DNA of 64,000 nucleotides from Rhodothermales bacterium. GTDB taxonomy: Bacteria; Bacteroidota; Rhodothermia; Rhodothermales; JANQRZ01. This document shows positions 1-9,007 of this stretch, one piece after another. The stretch covers positions 1 to 64,000 of the forward strand of contig JBDUXZ010000017.1 of NCBI GenBank assembly GCA_039944855.1, in the 5' to 3' direction. The position numbers and the translations under genes were made by a program. Positions within the stretch are counted from its first letter, which is position 1, and each line of letters opens with the position of its first letter. Under the pieces are notes generated by a model. It did not search any database. It was not told the DNA's origin and was given only the letters and a program-made list of their open reading frames with translations.

Positions 1-1
1 G

Positions 2-166
2 GTGCTCCAGGCCGAGACCGAGACGATCACCCGCTACGTCGCGCGGCGGCGGCAGGCCGAGGCGTTCGGGGACTACGGGCTCGCGGCCGAGCTCGACACG
101 ATCCTCAGCGACGAGACGCGGCACAAGGAGGAGACCGACAAGCTCCTCCGCGACCTTGGGGCCTGA
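2..166 (+). CDS. Ferritin-like domain protein, C-terminal fragment
   Basis: An open frame enters from the left edge and ends at TGA 164-166, giving about 54 residues. The fragment is helical and contains DETRHKEE, an ExxH-type signature of the last helix of ferritin-like, bacterioferritin or rubrerythrin proteins, which bind a di-iron centre. Such proteins store iron or detoxify peroxide in the cytoplasm. The start and the other iron ligands lie outside the window, so the subfamily cannot be decided; Dps-like and bacterioferritin-like readings are both possible. Confidence 0.6.
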   Translation: MLQAETETITRYVARRRQAEAFGDYGLAAELDTILSDETRHKEETDKLLRDLGA

Positions 167-246
167 GCTTCCGGTCGGCATCACTCCGCGCCGGGTGGGC
201 CAGCAGCCCCGCCCGGCCTCTTCGCCGCCATTCGCCTCTCTCTATC

Positions 247-669
247 ATGAACGGCAAAAGAAACATCGCGGCGGGCTTCCTTTTCCTGGCGGCCTTCATG
301 GTCTACGGCTTCGTGCTCATCTACCTGCGGGACTTCGCGCCGGGTAAGGCAGAGTGGATCGCGAGCTACGCCGTCGGGGCGCACTTCGAGTCGCGCCTGG
401 CCCACGTACACGGCAACCTCTTCGCCCTCCTCAACGTCGTGATCGGGTACCTGCTCTACCGTCTCCCTTACGATCCGCGCGCCGCGCGTGGGGTGTCGTG
501 GCTGGCGCTCGTCGGGATGCTGATGCCGCTTGGGATCCTGGCGGAGGTACTTGTCGGCGCACCGCCTGCGTTCGTGCTCCTCGGCGGGGTTTCAATGGTG
601 GCGGCTGTGGCCTGGCTGGGCGCCGCTTCGTTCTCGCTCCCGGCGGCATCGCCGGGCCGCGCGGCCTAG
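247..669 (+). CDS. Small four-helix membrane protein, unknown function
   Basis: Encodes 140 residues with about four hydrophobic segments (roughly 7-26, 52-72, 83-102 and 108-130). I do not recognise the family. A histidine-bearing stretch near residue 53 (HVHGNLFALLN) leads into a helix ending in YRLP, which resembles the second helix of the putative heme protein at 34706-35932. This hints at heme or metal contact but is weak evidence. The start is an ATG in an AT-richer stretch. The two-component genes follow 40 nt downstream, so it may belong to the same transcript or stand alone. Confidence 0.6.
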   Translation: MNGKRNIAAGFLFLAAFMVYGFVLIYLRDFAPGKAEWIASYAVGAHFESRLAHVHGNLFALLNVVIGYLLYRLPYDPRAARGVSWLALVGMLMPLGILAEVLVGAPPAFVLLGGVSMVAAVAWLGAASFSLPAASPGRAA

Positions 670-709
670 AAGAGCCGAGTCCGTATTGTGAGGTCAAACC
701 ACGCACGCG

Positions 710-1414
710 ATGCACCGTATTCTCCTCATCGAAGACGAGCGACAGGTGGCCTCCTTTGTCCGGCAAGGGCTGGAGGAGGAGGGTTACGCCGTCGAGTGGG
801 CTGCTACGGGGCGTGAGGGCGAGCGCCGTGCCCTCGCCGAACCGTTCGACCTCGTCCTCCTCGACCTCCGCCTCCCGGATGTGCATGGGATCGAGGTGTG
901 CGAGGCCGTCCGCCGGCACGATCCCACGCTCCCCATCCTCATGCTCACGGCGCTCGACGCCATCGAGGACCGCGTGGCCGGCCTCCGCGCCGGCGCCGAC
1001 GACTACCTCCCCAAGCCGTTCGCCTTCGACGAACTCGTCGCCCGCGTCGAGGCGCTCCTGCGCCGGGCTGCGCTCGAACCCGCCGACCGCGCCCACACCG
1101 ACGGCCCGCTCGCCGTCGATCCTGCCACGCGGCAGTGTACCTGCTTCGGCGAGCCGCTCGACCTCTCGGCGACGGAGTTCGACCTGCTGGCCTACTTCGT
1201 CGCGCGCAAAGGCCAGGTGCTGACCCGCGACGAGCTCCACCGCGACGTGTGGGGCCACCGCTTCGACCGCGGCACCAACCTCGTGGACGTGTACGTCGGC
1301 TACGTGCGGCGGAAGCTGACGGCGGCGGGGTGTGCCGCACGGATCGAGACGATGCGGGGGGTCGGGTACCGGTACGTCCCGGCCGAGGACGTGGAGGTGT
1401 CGCGAGATGGTTGA
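710..1414 (+). CDS. OmpR-family response regulator (CusR/CopR-like)
   Basis: Encodes 234 residues. An N-terminal receiver domain (about 1-115) has the acidic pair near residues 8-9, the phospho-acceptor Asp in LVLLDLRLPD (about residue 50) and the conserved Lys in LPKPF. A winged-helix DNA-binding domain (about 130-230) ends in the typical RGVGYRY hairpin. It overlaps the downstream kinase gene by 8 nt, so the two are translationally coupled and form a pair. Sequence style is closest to heavy-metal responders such as CusR. Copper sensing would fit the nearby cbb3 oxidase and copper ATPase, but that is an inference from neighbours. Confidence 0.9.
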   Translation: MHRILLIEDERQVASFVRQGLEEEGYAVEWAATGREGERRALAEPFDLVLLDLRLPDVHGIEVCEAVRRHDPTLPILMLTALDAIEDRVAGLRAGADDYLPKPFAFDELVARVEALLRRAALEPADRAHTDGPLAVDPATRQCTCFGEPLDLSATEFDLLAYFVARKGQVLTRDELHRDVWGHRFDRGTNLVDVYVGYVRRKLTAAGCAARIETMRGVGYRYVPAEDVEVSRDG

Positions 1415-2867
1415 CGATGCCTCCCACGCGCAAGACGCGCACCCGATGGCGCTCTCGCGTTTGGCTAAGAAATCCCCGTCATTCCGGGTTCGGCTGACCC
1501 GCACGCTCGGCATGGCGCTGGGCTCAGCGCTGCTCGTCCTCGGCTTCCTCGTGGTGCTCGGAGCGTGGGCGTTCATGAACTACAGCTCCCGTGCTTACCT
1601 CGCCTCCGAGGTCAACAACTTCACCGCCCACGTCGTTCGGGGAGACCGGCTCGACCTTGATGCGTATCCCTGGTCCGAGCCGCACCACCGCTTCACCGAG
1701 CGCCACATCGACCCCCACTTCATCCAGGTGTTCGACGCGGAGGGTCGGCCCCTTCGCTCGTCGGCGAACGTCGCCCGGCTCGGCGAGAGCTTCCCCGCCC
1801 GCCGCCTGCCCGTCACCGGAGCCGACCCCGGCGTCGGGCGGCTGCGGACGTTCGAAGCCGAAGGTACGTCCTTCTATTACCTCGCGACGCCGCTCGCGAC
1901 CCAGCAGGGAACCCCGCTCGGCTACCTCCAGATCGCGCGGTACGAGCCGGGCATCGGGGCGATGATCGGTCGGATTGGCTTCGGGCTCGCCGTGGGATAC
2001 GTCGTCGCGCTCGCCGGACTCCTCGCCCTGCTGTGGGCCGTCGGTGGGCGCGTCGTCCGGCCGCTGGAGGCGATGACGACGGCTGCGCGGAACCTCTCGC
2101 CTGACCGGCTGGACCAGCGCGTGCCCGTCCCCCCCGACGCCGACCGGGAGACGGCTGAGCTTGGCCGCGCGCTCAACGACGCCCTGACGCGCCTCGAAGG
2201 GGCGTTCGACGAGGTCCACCGCTTCACCGCCGACGCCGCGCACGAGCTCCAGACCCCGCTGACGGTCCTGCTCGGCCACGTCGAGGTGGCGCTCCGGCGC
2301 GAGCGCTCAACGGAGGCCTACCGCGAGACGCTCCGCGTGCTCCAGGCGGAGGCCGAGGGGCTGGTCCGCACGGTGCGCGGGCTCCTCGCCCTCGCGCGCA
2401 GCGAGGGGCCGTCAGCGCCCCATGAGTTCGTGGACCTCGGCCTCCTCGCACACGAGGAAGCCGACGCTGTCCGCCCCCAGGCCGAAGCGAAGGGGCTGGC
2501 GCTGACGGTCAGCGCCGAGGCCGGGGTCCGAGTGATGGGGCACCCGACCCTCCTCCGCGAGGCCGCGCAGAACCTCCTCGACAACGCTGTGAAGTACACT
2601 AATGCGGGCGAAGTACGTGTGGGTGTGCAGCGCCGCGATGGGCACGTCGCGTTCGCCGTGGAGGACACGGGCGTCGGTATCGCGCCCGAGCTCCTCCCCC
2701 ACGTCACCGCCCGGTTCTGGCGGGCCGATGGCGTGCAGCACCTGCCGGGGAGCGGTCTGGGGCTCCCGCTCGTCGAGCAGGTCGCCACGTATCACGGCGG
2801 CCGGTTCAGGATCGACTCGGAGCCCGGCGTCGGGACGCGCGCCGAGATGCTGCTGCCGGTGGGGTAG
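1407..2867 (+). CDS. Sensor histidine kinase (CusS-like)
   Basis: Encodes 486 residues from ATG 1407, chosen because GGAGGT at 1393-1398 sits 8 nt upstream; ATG 1446 is a second possibility. Order: transmembrane helix about 35-56, extracytoplasmic sensor of about 130 residues, second helix near 185-210, HAMP, HisKA with the phospho-acceptor His in DAAHELQTPL, then an ATPase domain with N box (NLLDNAVKYTN), G1 box (DTGVGIAPE) and G2 box (GSGLGLPLV). All catalytic motifs are present. It partners the overlapping response regulator. The ligand is unknown; metal ions are the usual signal of this subfamily. Confidence 0.9.
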   Translation: MVDDASHAQDAHPMALSRLAKKSPSFRVRLTRTLGMALGSALLVLGFLVVLGAWAFMNYSSRAYLASEVNNFTAHVVRGDRLDLDAYPWSEPHHRFTERHIDPHFIQVFDAEGRPLRSSANVARLGESFPARRLPVTGADPGVGRLRTFEAEGTSFYYLATPLATQQGTPLGYLQIARYEPGIGAMIGRIGFGLAVGYVVALAGLLALLWAVGGRVVRPLEAMTTAARNLSPDRLDQRVPVPPDADRETAELGRALNDALTRLEGAFDEVHRFTADAAHELQTPLTVLLGHVEVALRRERSTEAYRETLRVLQAEAEGLVRTVRGLLALARSEGPSAPHEFVDLGLLAHEEADAVRPQAEAKGLALTVSAEAGVRVMGHPTLLREAAQNLLDNAVKYTNAGEVRVGVQRRDGHVAFAVEDTGVGIAPELLPHVTARFWRADGVQHLPGSGLGLPLVEQVATYHGGRFRIDSEPGVGTRAEMLLPVG

Positions 2868-2940
2868 TCGCCTTTTGTACTTGAAGCTTACCAGGCGTAA
2901 TTAGGCAAAACGAACGCTCTTCCATCGAGGTAGCCTGGCA

Positions 2941-4194
2941 ATGCTTGAGGACATTACGCTTTTTAAAGCGCTTGGCGAAGCGCTCGCCATCGGCCTCCTC
3001 ATCGGGGTCGAGCGCTACAAGAGCCGTAGCGCCAATCAGAAGGCGTCGGCCGGTCTGCGAACCTTCCCCGCGATCGCACTCCTGGGCGCGGTCTGCGCCC
3101 TGATGGAGGTCCCCAGCTTCACGGTGGTGACCTTCGGCGCGCTCCTGGTGCTGATCGGCGTGGGCTACTGGCGCGAGTCGGCGAAGAGCCTCGGGCTGAC
3201 GACCGAGATCGCCGCGCTGCTGACGTTCTGGTTGGGCTATCTGGTCGGGACCTACGAGGCCTTGATAATCAGCGCGGCCATCGTGCTCACGATCCTGCTG
3301 GCCTCCAAGGACGTGCTGCACGGGTTCGTCAAAGGGAAGGTGAGCGAGATCGAGTTCTACGACACGCTGAAGTTCCTCGCCGTGGTCTTCGTCATCTTCC
3401 CCCTGTTGCCGAATCGCGACATCGGTCCGTACGAGTTCTTCAACCCTACCGAGATCTGGCTATTGGTCATTCTGGTCTCGACGATCAGCTATTCGGGGTA
3501 CGTGCTCATTCGAATCCTGGGTAGCAAACGCGGCCTCCAGGTCAACGCGCTGGTGGGTGGGCTCGTCTCGACGATGGCCGTGACCATGTCGCTGGCCGAG
3601 CGGGCGCGTAAGGCTCCCGAGGCCTCTCGGCTCTTCGGTATAACGGGGGTGATGGCGAATGCCGTGCAGTTCCCGCGCCTGCTGGTGCTCGTCTGGGTCG
3701 TCGACCGGGATCTGGCCCTGTTCCTGGCGATCCCGCTGATGGGCGCGTTCGTCGTGGGCCTAGTCGGGGCCTGGGCGCTGGGGCACGTCCGGAAGGTCTG
3801 GGAGGAGGCCCCTCCGGCGGAGATGCTTCTTGAGAATCCCTATTCGTTCTGGCCGGCCCTCAAGTTCGCCCTCTTGTTCGTGGTCGTGTTCCTATTTACG
3901 AAGCTCACGACCATCTGGTTGGGCGAGCAAGGCGTCTATCTCGTTAGTGCGGTCGCCGGTCTGGCCGACGTAAGCGCCATCTCGCTGTCGGTAGCAGACA
4001 TGTCCCACAGCGGGTCGGTGTCGTTGCTGGCAGCGTCGGTCGCGATCTTGATCGCCGTGTCGGTGAACGCCTTGATGAAGTGGGGCGTAGCCCTGGTCAA
4101 CGGCAACCGTGAACTGGCTTTCTGGCTAGGCGGCGGGTTTTTGACGATGCTGACGACGGGGGTATTGCTGGCCTTTGCGGTCTCAGGCTTTTGA
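2941..4194 (+). CDS. MgtC/SapB-DUF4010 family membrane protein
   Basis: Encodes 417 residues with many transmembrane helices. The N-terminal part (about 1-140) carries the MgtC/SapB signature, including GEALAIGLLIGVER and AGLRTFP. The rest matches the DUF4010 architecture often fused to it. MgtC relatives act in magnesium homeostasis or ATPase control, but the fused family has no assigned reaction. The gene stands alone on the plus strand, 73 nt after the kinase, and ends just before the convergent cbb3 operon. Its codon use looks slightly less GC-biased than its neighbours. Confidence 0.8.
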   Translation: MLEDITLFKALGEALAIGLLIGVERYKSRSANQKASAGLRTFPAIALLGAVCALMEVPSFTVVTFGALLVLIGVGYWRESAKSLGLTTEIAALLTFWLGYLVGTYEALIISAAIVLTILLASKDVLHGFVKGKVSEIEFYDTLKFLAVVFVIFPLLPNRDIGPYEFFNPTEIWLLVILVSTISYSGYVLIRILGSKRGLQVNALVGGLVSTMAVTMSLAERARKAPEASRLFGITGVMANAVQFPRLLVLVWVVDRDLALFLAIPLMGAFVVGLVGAWALGHVRKVWEEAPPAEMLLENPYSFWPALKFALLFVVVFLFTKLTTIWLGEQGVYLVSAVAGLADVSAISLSVADMSHSGSVSLLAASVAILIAVSVNALMKWGVALVNGNRELAFWLGGGFLTMLTTGVLLAFAVSGF

Positions 4195-4258
4195 GTAGCC
4201 CCAGAGAGATCAAGCGTCCCAGCACGTCGAGGCGATCATCCGTCGTGATTGCACTCGG

Positions 4259-4369
4259 TCATGCCAGGAGCAGGTAGAGCAGGCCGCCCGTGGCGAGGAG
4301 GGTGAGCGCGAGGATCGCCATTCCTTTCCAGTAGGGCAACACCGGCGGTTGAGGAGCATCCCACGACAT
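4259..4369 (-). CDS. 36-residue single-span membrane peptide closing the cbb3 operon
   Basis: A short frame of 36 residues starts at ATG 4369, 19 nt after the stop of the TauE/SafE-like gene, and reads MSWDAPQPP, then PYWKGMAIL and a hydrophobic run to the end. A proline-rich cytoplasmic head followed by one membrane span is typical of small oxidase subunits such as CcoQ or CcoH-like peptides. Same-strand position at the end of the operon supports a real gene. There is no clear Shine-Dalgarno sequence. The length makes chance possible, so confidence is moderate. Confidence 0.5.
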   Translation of the reverse strand: MSWDAPQPPVLPYWKGMAILALTLLATGGLLYLLLA

Positions 4370-4388
4370 GGCGGCGAGCGGTTGATCG

Positions 4389-5075
4389 TCAGGTGCTGTG
4401 GAGGAGGTGCATGACGTGCTCCATCCAGGGTGTTGCCCGGAGGACCGTCACGGCCCCGGCGAGGACGGCGACAGCACCCGCGACCCAGTTCAGGTGGGCG
4501 CGACGGGACGGTCGGAGGAGGGAGCCGAGCGTGGCGACGGCGAACAATGCCGGGACCGTAGCGAGGCCGAAGGCCGTCATGGTGAGCGCGCCACCGAACG
4601 CGGAGCCCGAGGCGACGGCGAGGGCGAGCGCGGCGTAGACGAGTCCGCACGGGAGGAACCCGTTGAGGAAGCCGAGGCCGAGCGTCGAAGCGGGGCTCCG
4701 GCGGCGGACGAAGAACGCGAGGGCGGCGCGGAAGCCGGGGAGCCGGGCGAGCGCACCCCCGCCCTCCAGCCACCGCGTGTTCCGCATCAGCCCGATCCCC
4801 ATCCCGATGAGCACGACCCCAAGCGCGATGCTCAGCGCGTCCTGCATTCCGGCGAAGAGGCTGCCGAGTCCGGCCCCGAGCGTGCCTGCAACGGCTCCGA
4901 GTAGAGCGTAGGCCCCGGTCTTGCCGAGGTAGTAGAGCCCCTGCCGGAGGTGGAGCTGTGCCGCCGAGGGCTGGTCCTGCGCCAGCAGCAGCACGAGCGG
5001 CCCGCACATCCCCACGCAGTGGAGGCTGCCGGCGAGGCCGAACACGAAGGCGGCGGTGAGCGCGGCGAGGTCCAT
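4389..5075 (-). CDS. TauE/SafE-type (COG2836-like) membrane protein of the cbb3 cluster
   Basis: Encodes 228 residues with six to seven membrane helices. The first helix contains GSLHCVGMCGPL, the Cys/His motif of the sulfite-exporter-like proteins found beside ccoNOP and copper ATPase genes, and a second motif FLNGFLPCGLVYAAL lies near the middle. The motif fits metal (copper) handling during oxidase maturation more than sulfite export. The start is ATG 5075, 4 nt after the stop of the Rieske fusion, so the genes are co-transcribed. The role in cbb3 assembly is inferred from family context. Confidence 0.8.
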   Translation of the reverse strand: MDLAALTAAFVFGLAGSLHCVGMCGPLVLLLAQDQPSAAQLHLRQGLYYLGKTGAYALLGAVAGTLGAGLGSLFAGMQDALSIALGVVLIGMGIGLMRNTRWLEGGGALARLPGFRAALAFFVRRRSPASTLGLGFLNGFLPCGLVYAALALAVASGSAFGGALTMTAFGLATVPALFAVATLGSLLRPSRRAHLNWVAGAVAVLAGAVTVLRATPWMEHVMHLLHST

Positions 5076-5079
5076 CGCG

Positions 5080-5976
5080 TCAGGCGGCGCGGGGTCGCAG
5101 TTCGACCTGCCCGCCGCGCACCCGCGTCTCGAAGGCGGGCTGGCGGTGGACGCTCGGGCCGTGGACGATGGAGCCGTCTCGGAGGTCGAAGACGGAGTCG
5201 TGCCACGGGCAGCGAACCGTGCAGCGACCATCCTCGCAGCCCTCGACCTCACCCTCGTCGAGGGGGCCGCCGGCGTGGGCGCACGTCGCCGCGAGCGCGT
5301 AGAGCGCTTCGCCGTCGCGGTAGAGGAGGACCGGCTCGCCGTCGTACTCCGCTCGCGTGGGCTGCCGCTCAAGGAGGTCGGCCTCGGTGAGGACGGCCTG
5401 CCAGTCTGCGTCTGCGTCGAACGAGGGCGCGTGGTCGGTGCCGACTTTGTGGGTGTAGACGAGGTGGCCGCCGAGCCAGGCCGAGGCACCGCTGAGGGCG
5501 AGGGCACCGAGCGAGAGCGCCACGCCACGCCCGTGGCGGCCGTGCCGCCGCTCACGAATGGAGAGGCCGTAGAGCACGACGTTGAGGTCGTTGAGGGCGG
5601 CGTGGAGTGTGGCGGCCCCGGCCGCCGGCTTCGGGATGCCCGAGAAGTCGGCGAGTCCGGCGAGGGCCGTCGGTACGGCGGCCACGGTGCCGAACGTGGC
5701 GAGCGCATCGCCGGCCCAGCGCGCCTTCCGGTTCCCGCTCGCGAGGGCGGCTACGTCGAAAGCGGCCCCCGCCGCCCACGCACCGATGACGAAGTCGGTG
5801 AGGACGACGTGGAGCGGGTGGCCGAGCCAGGTCCCGTGGAGGAGGTCGGCCAGCGCGCGCGTCGGTGTGCCGCCCTGGAGGATGGCCTCGTGGAGGTCGT
5901 GGGCGAGGGCCTCACCGCGCTCCTGCAGACCGGGGATCGCGTCGAGGGCGGTTTCGGCGTACTTCGTGATAGGCAT
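5080..5976 (-). CDS. DUF2231 membrane domain fused to a Rieske [2Fe-2S] domain
   Basis: Encodes 298 residues. The N-terminal half (about 30-170) has the DUF2231 pattern with LHGTWLGHPLHVVLTDF and about four helices. The C-terminal 110 residues form a Rieske domain with ligands in CAHAGGPL and CPWHDSVFD. A reductase or electron-transfer role at the membrane is likely. It lies between the copper ATPase gene and the TauE/SafE-like gene. ATG 5976 was chosen because longer versions would run into the ATPase gene. Whether it delivers electrons to the oxidase or acts in assembly is unknown. Confidence 0.8.
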   Translation of the reverse strand: MPITKYAETALDAIPGLQERGEALAHDLHEAILQGGTPTRALADLLHGTWLGHPLHVVLTDFVIGAWAAGAAFDVAALASGNRKARWAGDALATFGTVAAVPTALAGLADFSGIPKPAAGAATLHAALNDLNVVLYGLSIRERRHGRHGRGVALSLGALALSGASAWLGGHLVYTHKVGTDHAPSFDADADWQAVLTEADLLERQPTRAEYDGEPVLLYRDGEALYALAATCAHAGGPLDEGEVEGCEDGRCTVRCPWHDSVFDLRDGSIVHGPSVHRQPAFETRVRGGQVELRPRAA

Positions 5977-6020
5977 GATAGCGAGGGGCAAATGACGAAG
6001 GGGTCTGTCCGAGTGTCGTA

Positions 6021-8273
6021 CTACGACGGGTTGGTGCCGGTCCCCGTCCGAGCGTCTCCTCCCGGAGCAAGGTCGGAGAGGCGCGCACGGAGGCGGAGCG
6101 CATTCCACGTCACGAACGCGCTCGAGAGCACCATCACGACGACGGCCACCAGCGGGTGGAGCAGCCCGGCCACGGCGAGCCCCAGCCCGACGGCGTTGTA
6201 GGCGAACGTCCACACGAGGTTGTGCCGGATCGTCTGCCGGGTCTGACGCGCGAGGCGGACGAGCCACGGCAGGCCGCGGAGGTCGGGGTCGTAGAGCGCC
6301 ACGTCGGCGGCTTCGACGGCGAGGGCAGCCCCGCGCGCGAGGGCGATCCCGACATCGGCGGCGGCGAGCGCGGCGGCATCGTTGATCCCATCTCCGACTG
6401 CGGCGACGGGGCCGTGCGCGGCGCGGAGCGCTTCGACACGGGTGAGCTTGGCTTCGGGCGAGGCGTCGCCGCGGGAGGGAACGCCGAGCCGGCGTGCGAG
6501 AGCACGTGTAGCCGCCCCCCGGTCCCCCGAGAGCATCTCGACGTGCAGCCCCTCGGCGCGCAGGGCACGGACGGCGGCCTCGGCGTGTTCCACGGGGTGC
6601 TCGGCTACCGCCAGCACGGCGACCGGGTGTGCGTCTACAGCGAGAAACAGCGCTCGGCTTCCTTCTGCTTCGATGAACTGGGCAGCGTCGAGGAAGAGGT
6701 CATCTCCCCGCTCGCCGTTCAGCACACCGACGTTCCCCACGGCCACCTCACGCAGGATGCCCCCACTCCAGACCAGCCCGCGTACGCCGATGCCGGGCAG
6801 GACGTGGGCCTCGACGACCTCGGGCAGGACCAACCGACGGACTCGGGCCTCAGCGTAGACGGCCTCGGCGAGTGGGTGCTGTACGCCTCCCTCCACCGCT
6901 GCTGCGAGGGCGAGCAGCCGGTCGCCGTCGGCCTCGCTCTCAGGGGAGAGCCACTCAGGGGAGAGCCCGGCGACGACCGGCCATCCTGTCGCTCGACCAT
7001 CGCCACCGACGAAGGCGGGGGTGGAAGCGACGCTAACCAGCGCACTCGGCGGTGGCACGATCACGCGCACTCGGCCTGACGTCGTACCGGTGAGGGTGCC
7101 GGTCTTGTCGAGCACCACGGCGCGGACGTCGCCGAGGTCGAGGAGGGCCTGCCCGGAGCGGACGAGGAGGCCCCGGCGGGCGGCGGCCCCGAGTGCGACG
7201 TGGAGTACGAGCGGGATCGCGAGGCCGAGCGCACACGGGCAGGCGATGAGCACGACGGAGAGCGAGGCGTAGAGCGCCCGCTCGAACCCGGCCACCCAGA
7301 ACCATCCCGCGAACGTGGCGAGGGCGAGCGCGACGACGCCGGGGATGAGCCAGCGGAGGATGCGGTCCGTCGTCTGCACGATCCGGGGCGGACGGGTGAG
7401 CGCCTCGCGCATCAGGCGCTCGACGCGGGCCAGCCGCCGCTCCGTGCCGGTCGCGGTGACGCGGACGACGAGCGACCCGTCGAGGCTCGCCGTGCCCGCG
7501 TAGACCGATGCTCCCGGTGCTTTCGCAGCGGGCGCGCTCTCGCCCGTCAGCTTCGACTCGTCCACGAACCCCCGTCCGCGTGCGACTGCACCGTCGGCCG
7601 GGAGTACGTCCCCGGCGCGGATGCGGACGAGGTCGCCGACGCGGAGCTCGTCGGGGAGGACGGAGCCGGGGTCGGGGCGGAGCCGCTCGTAGGCGACGGT
7701 GGGCACGTCGAGGAGGCGGCGGAGCACGCGCGTCGTCTCGCCGCGCGTTCGGGCATCGAGGTAGCGGCCGAGGGTGTAGAGCGCGAGGAGCATGGCGGCG
7801 GTCTCGAGGTAGACCGGCCCCGTCCCCCGCACGAACGAGACGGCGCTCGCCGCGACGGCGCTCGTCGTGCCGAGGGCGAAGAGGACTTCGAGGGTGAGCC
7901 GGCCGCGCCGGAGGTCCCGGAGCGCGCCGTGCAGCACGGGTGGGCCGAGGAGCACGAGCGCGGGGATGGCCGCGAGCAGCATCGCCCAGTGCGCCGCGTC
8001 CCAGTCGCTTTCGAGCGCACGGAGGGTGCCGAACCCGTATCCGGATGAGATGGCGACAGAGAGCACCATCGTGAACCCGGCCAAGAGTGTGCCGACGAAG
8101 AGCCGGTAGAGGAGCGCCTGCTCTTCGGGCGAGCGCCCCTCTCCCACCCCGCTGCCCAGCACCTCGGCCACCATCCGGCAGCCATAGCAGCAGTACACGG
8201 CCTTTGGCGCGGCGTCGCCGCCGGGCACGCCGCCTCCCGGCACGGGGAGATCGCAGTGGGCGCAGCGGTTCAT
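6021..8273 (-). CDS. ccoI: CcoI/FixI-type copper-transporting P1B ATPase
   Basis: Encodes 750 residues. The N-terminus has the cysteine-rich metal-binding domain seen in oxidase-linked ATPases (CAHC near residue 4 and CCYGC near residue 28) in place of an HMA domain. Later come the TGES actuator motif, the membrane ion site ACPCALGLA, the phosphorylation site DKTGT and the hinge GDGINDAAA. All catalytic motifs are intact. It would export copper to the periplasm for insertion into CcoN. It follows the cytochrome c gene by 9 nt. A short in-frame duplication (LSPE repeated, about 6947-6975) lies in the nucleotide-binding domain. Confidence 0.9.
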   Translation of the reverse strand: MNRCAHCDLPVPGGGVPGGDAAPKAVYCCYGCRMVAEVLGSGVGEGRSPEEQALLYRLFVGTLLAGFTMVLSVAISSGYGFGTLRALESDWDAAHWAMLLAAIPALVLLGPPVLHGALRDLRRGRLTLEVLFALGTTSAVAASAVSFVRGTGPVYLETAAMLLALYTLGRYLDARTRGETTRVLRRLLDVPTVAYERLRPDPGSVLPDELRVGDLVRIRAGDVLPADGAVARGRGFVDESKLTGESAPAAKAPGASVYAGTASLDGSLVVRVTATGTERRLARVERLMREALTRPPRIVQTTDRILRWLIPGVVALALATFAGWFWVAGFERALYASLSVVLIACPCALGLAIPLVLHVALGAAARRGLLVRSGQALLDLGDVRAVVLDKTGTLTGTTSGRVRVIVPPPSALVSVASTPAFVGGDGRATGWPVVAGLSPEWLSPESEADGDRLLALAAAVEGGVQHPLAEAVYAEARVRRLVLPEVVEAHVLPGIGVRGLVWSGGILREVAVGNVGVLNGERGDDLFLDAAQFIEAEGSRALFLAVDAHPVAVLAVAEHPVEHAEAAVRALRAEGLHVEMLSGDRGAATRALARRLGVPSRGDASPEAKLTRVEALRAAHGPVAAVGDGINDAAALAAADVGIALARGAALAVEAADVALYDPDLRGLPWLVRLARQTRQTIRHNLVWTFAYNAVGLGLAVAGLLHPLVAVVVMVLSSAFVTWNALRLRARLSDLAPGGDARTGTGTNPS

Positions 8274-8282
8274 GACGAGGGA

Positions 8283-9002
8283 CTATTCGGGGAGCACGGT
8301 GTCGGCGGGAGGGGCTCCTTCAGTACGGGGAATACCCTGGTTCTCGGGCAGGGCCAGTTCGTCGGCCGTCCACGGCTGCGAGCGCCCCACGAGGGCCTCG
8401 CGGATCGCGGCGACCTCCTCGGCCGAGATCGGGCCAGCGTCGTTGCCCCAGCTCGAACGCTCGTGCGTCGTGACGGCGGCGATCTCCTCATCCGAGAGCA
8501 TCGGCCACGCCGGCATCGCCCCGTCGTACATCGTGCCTTCGACCTCAATGGGGCCGCTCAGCCCGTGCAGAACGACCCGAACGAGAACGCCCTTGTCGCC
8601 CTGCACGACTTCGGAGCCGGCGAGGGGCGGGAACGTGCCAAGCACGCCCTCGCCACCTGCTTGGTGGCAGGCAGCGCACCGCGACTGGTAGATCTGCGCC
8701 CCGTCTACGGACTCCGCGGCGGCCAAGGTGGGCACCGTCGCACTCGGGTGCTGGAGCCAGGGGTACGGGCTGAAGTCGCCGACGTAGCTGCCGAGGTAGT
8801 AAACGCCTATGAGGATCGTGCCGAAGATGGCGACCCACAGCCACATCGGCGGAGCCTCCCCCCCCTCCGGCGCGAGGGCGCTCTCCCGGAAATACGGCGA
8901 GAGCTGGTCGAGCGGCTCGTCGTGTTCGGTCTCCTCGGCCACGCCGGCAGGCGCCAGCGCGGGCTGAGGCTTGCTCGTCGGGTCGTGTTTTTCGTCGGGC
9001 AT
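8283..9002 (-). CDS. Membrane-anchored monoheme cytochrome c, third subunit of the cbb3-type oxidase
   Basis: Encodes 239 residues from ATG 9002, 5 nt after ccoO. One membrane helix (about 52-70) is followed by a cytochrome c domain with a single heme site CAACH near residue 109 and a candidate axial Met in the MPAWPM stretch. Canonical CcoP has two heme domains; this protein has one, so the oxidase's entry chain is shorter than usual. The cytoplasmic N-terminal 50 residues are acidic and proline-rich. Position after ccoN and ccoO identifies it as the third subunit rather than a free cytochrome. Confidence 0.85.
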   Translation of the reverse strand: MPDEKHDPTSKPQPALAPAGVAEETEHDEPLDQLSPYFRESALAPEGGEAPPMWLWVAIFGTILIGVYYLGSYVGDFSPYPWLQHPSATVPTLAAAESVDGAQIYQSRCAACHQAGGEGVLGTFPPLAGSEVVQGDKGVLVRVVLHGLSGPIEVEGTMYDGAMPAWPMLSDEEIAAVTTHERSSWGNDAGPISAEEVAAIREALVGRSQPWTADELALPENQGIPRTEGAPPADTVLPE

Positions 9003-9007
9003 GGCGG

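Noticed and set aside
6947-6975. Direct repeat ACTCAGGGGAGAGCC in the copper ATPase gene
   Set aside because: It keeps the frame and repeats LSPE in a variable loop, so it is a simple in-gene duplication and not an element.
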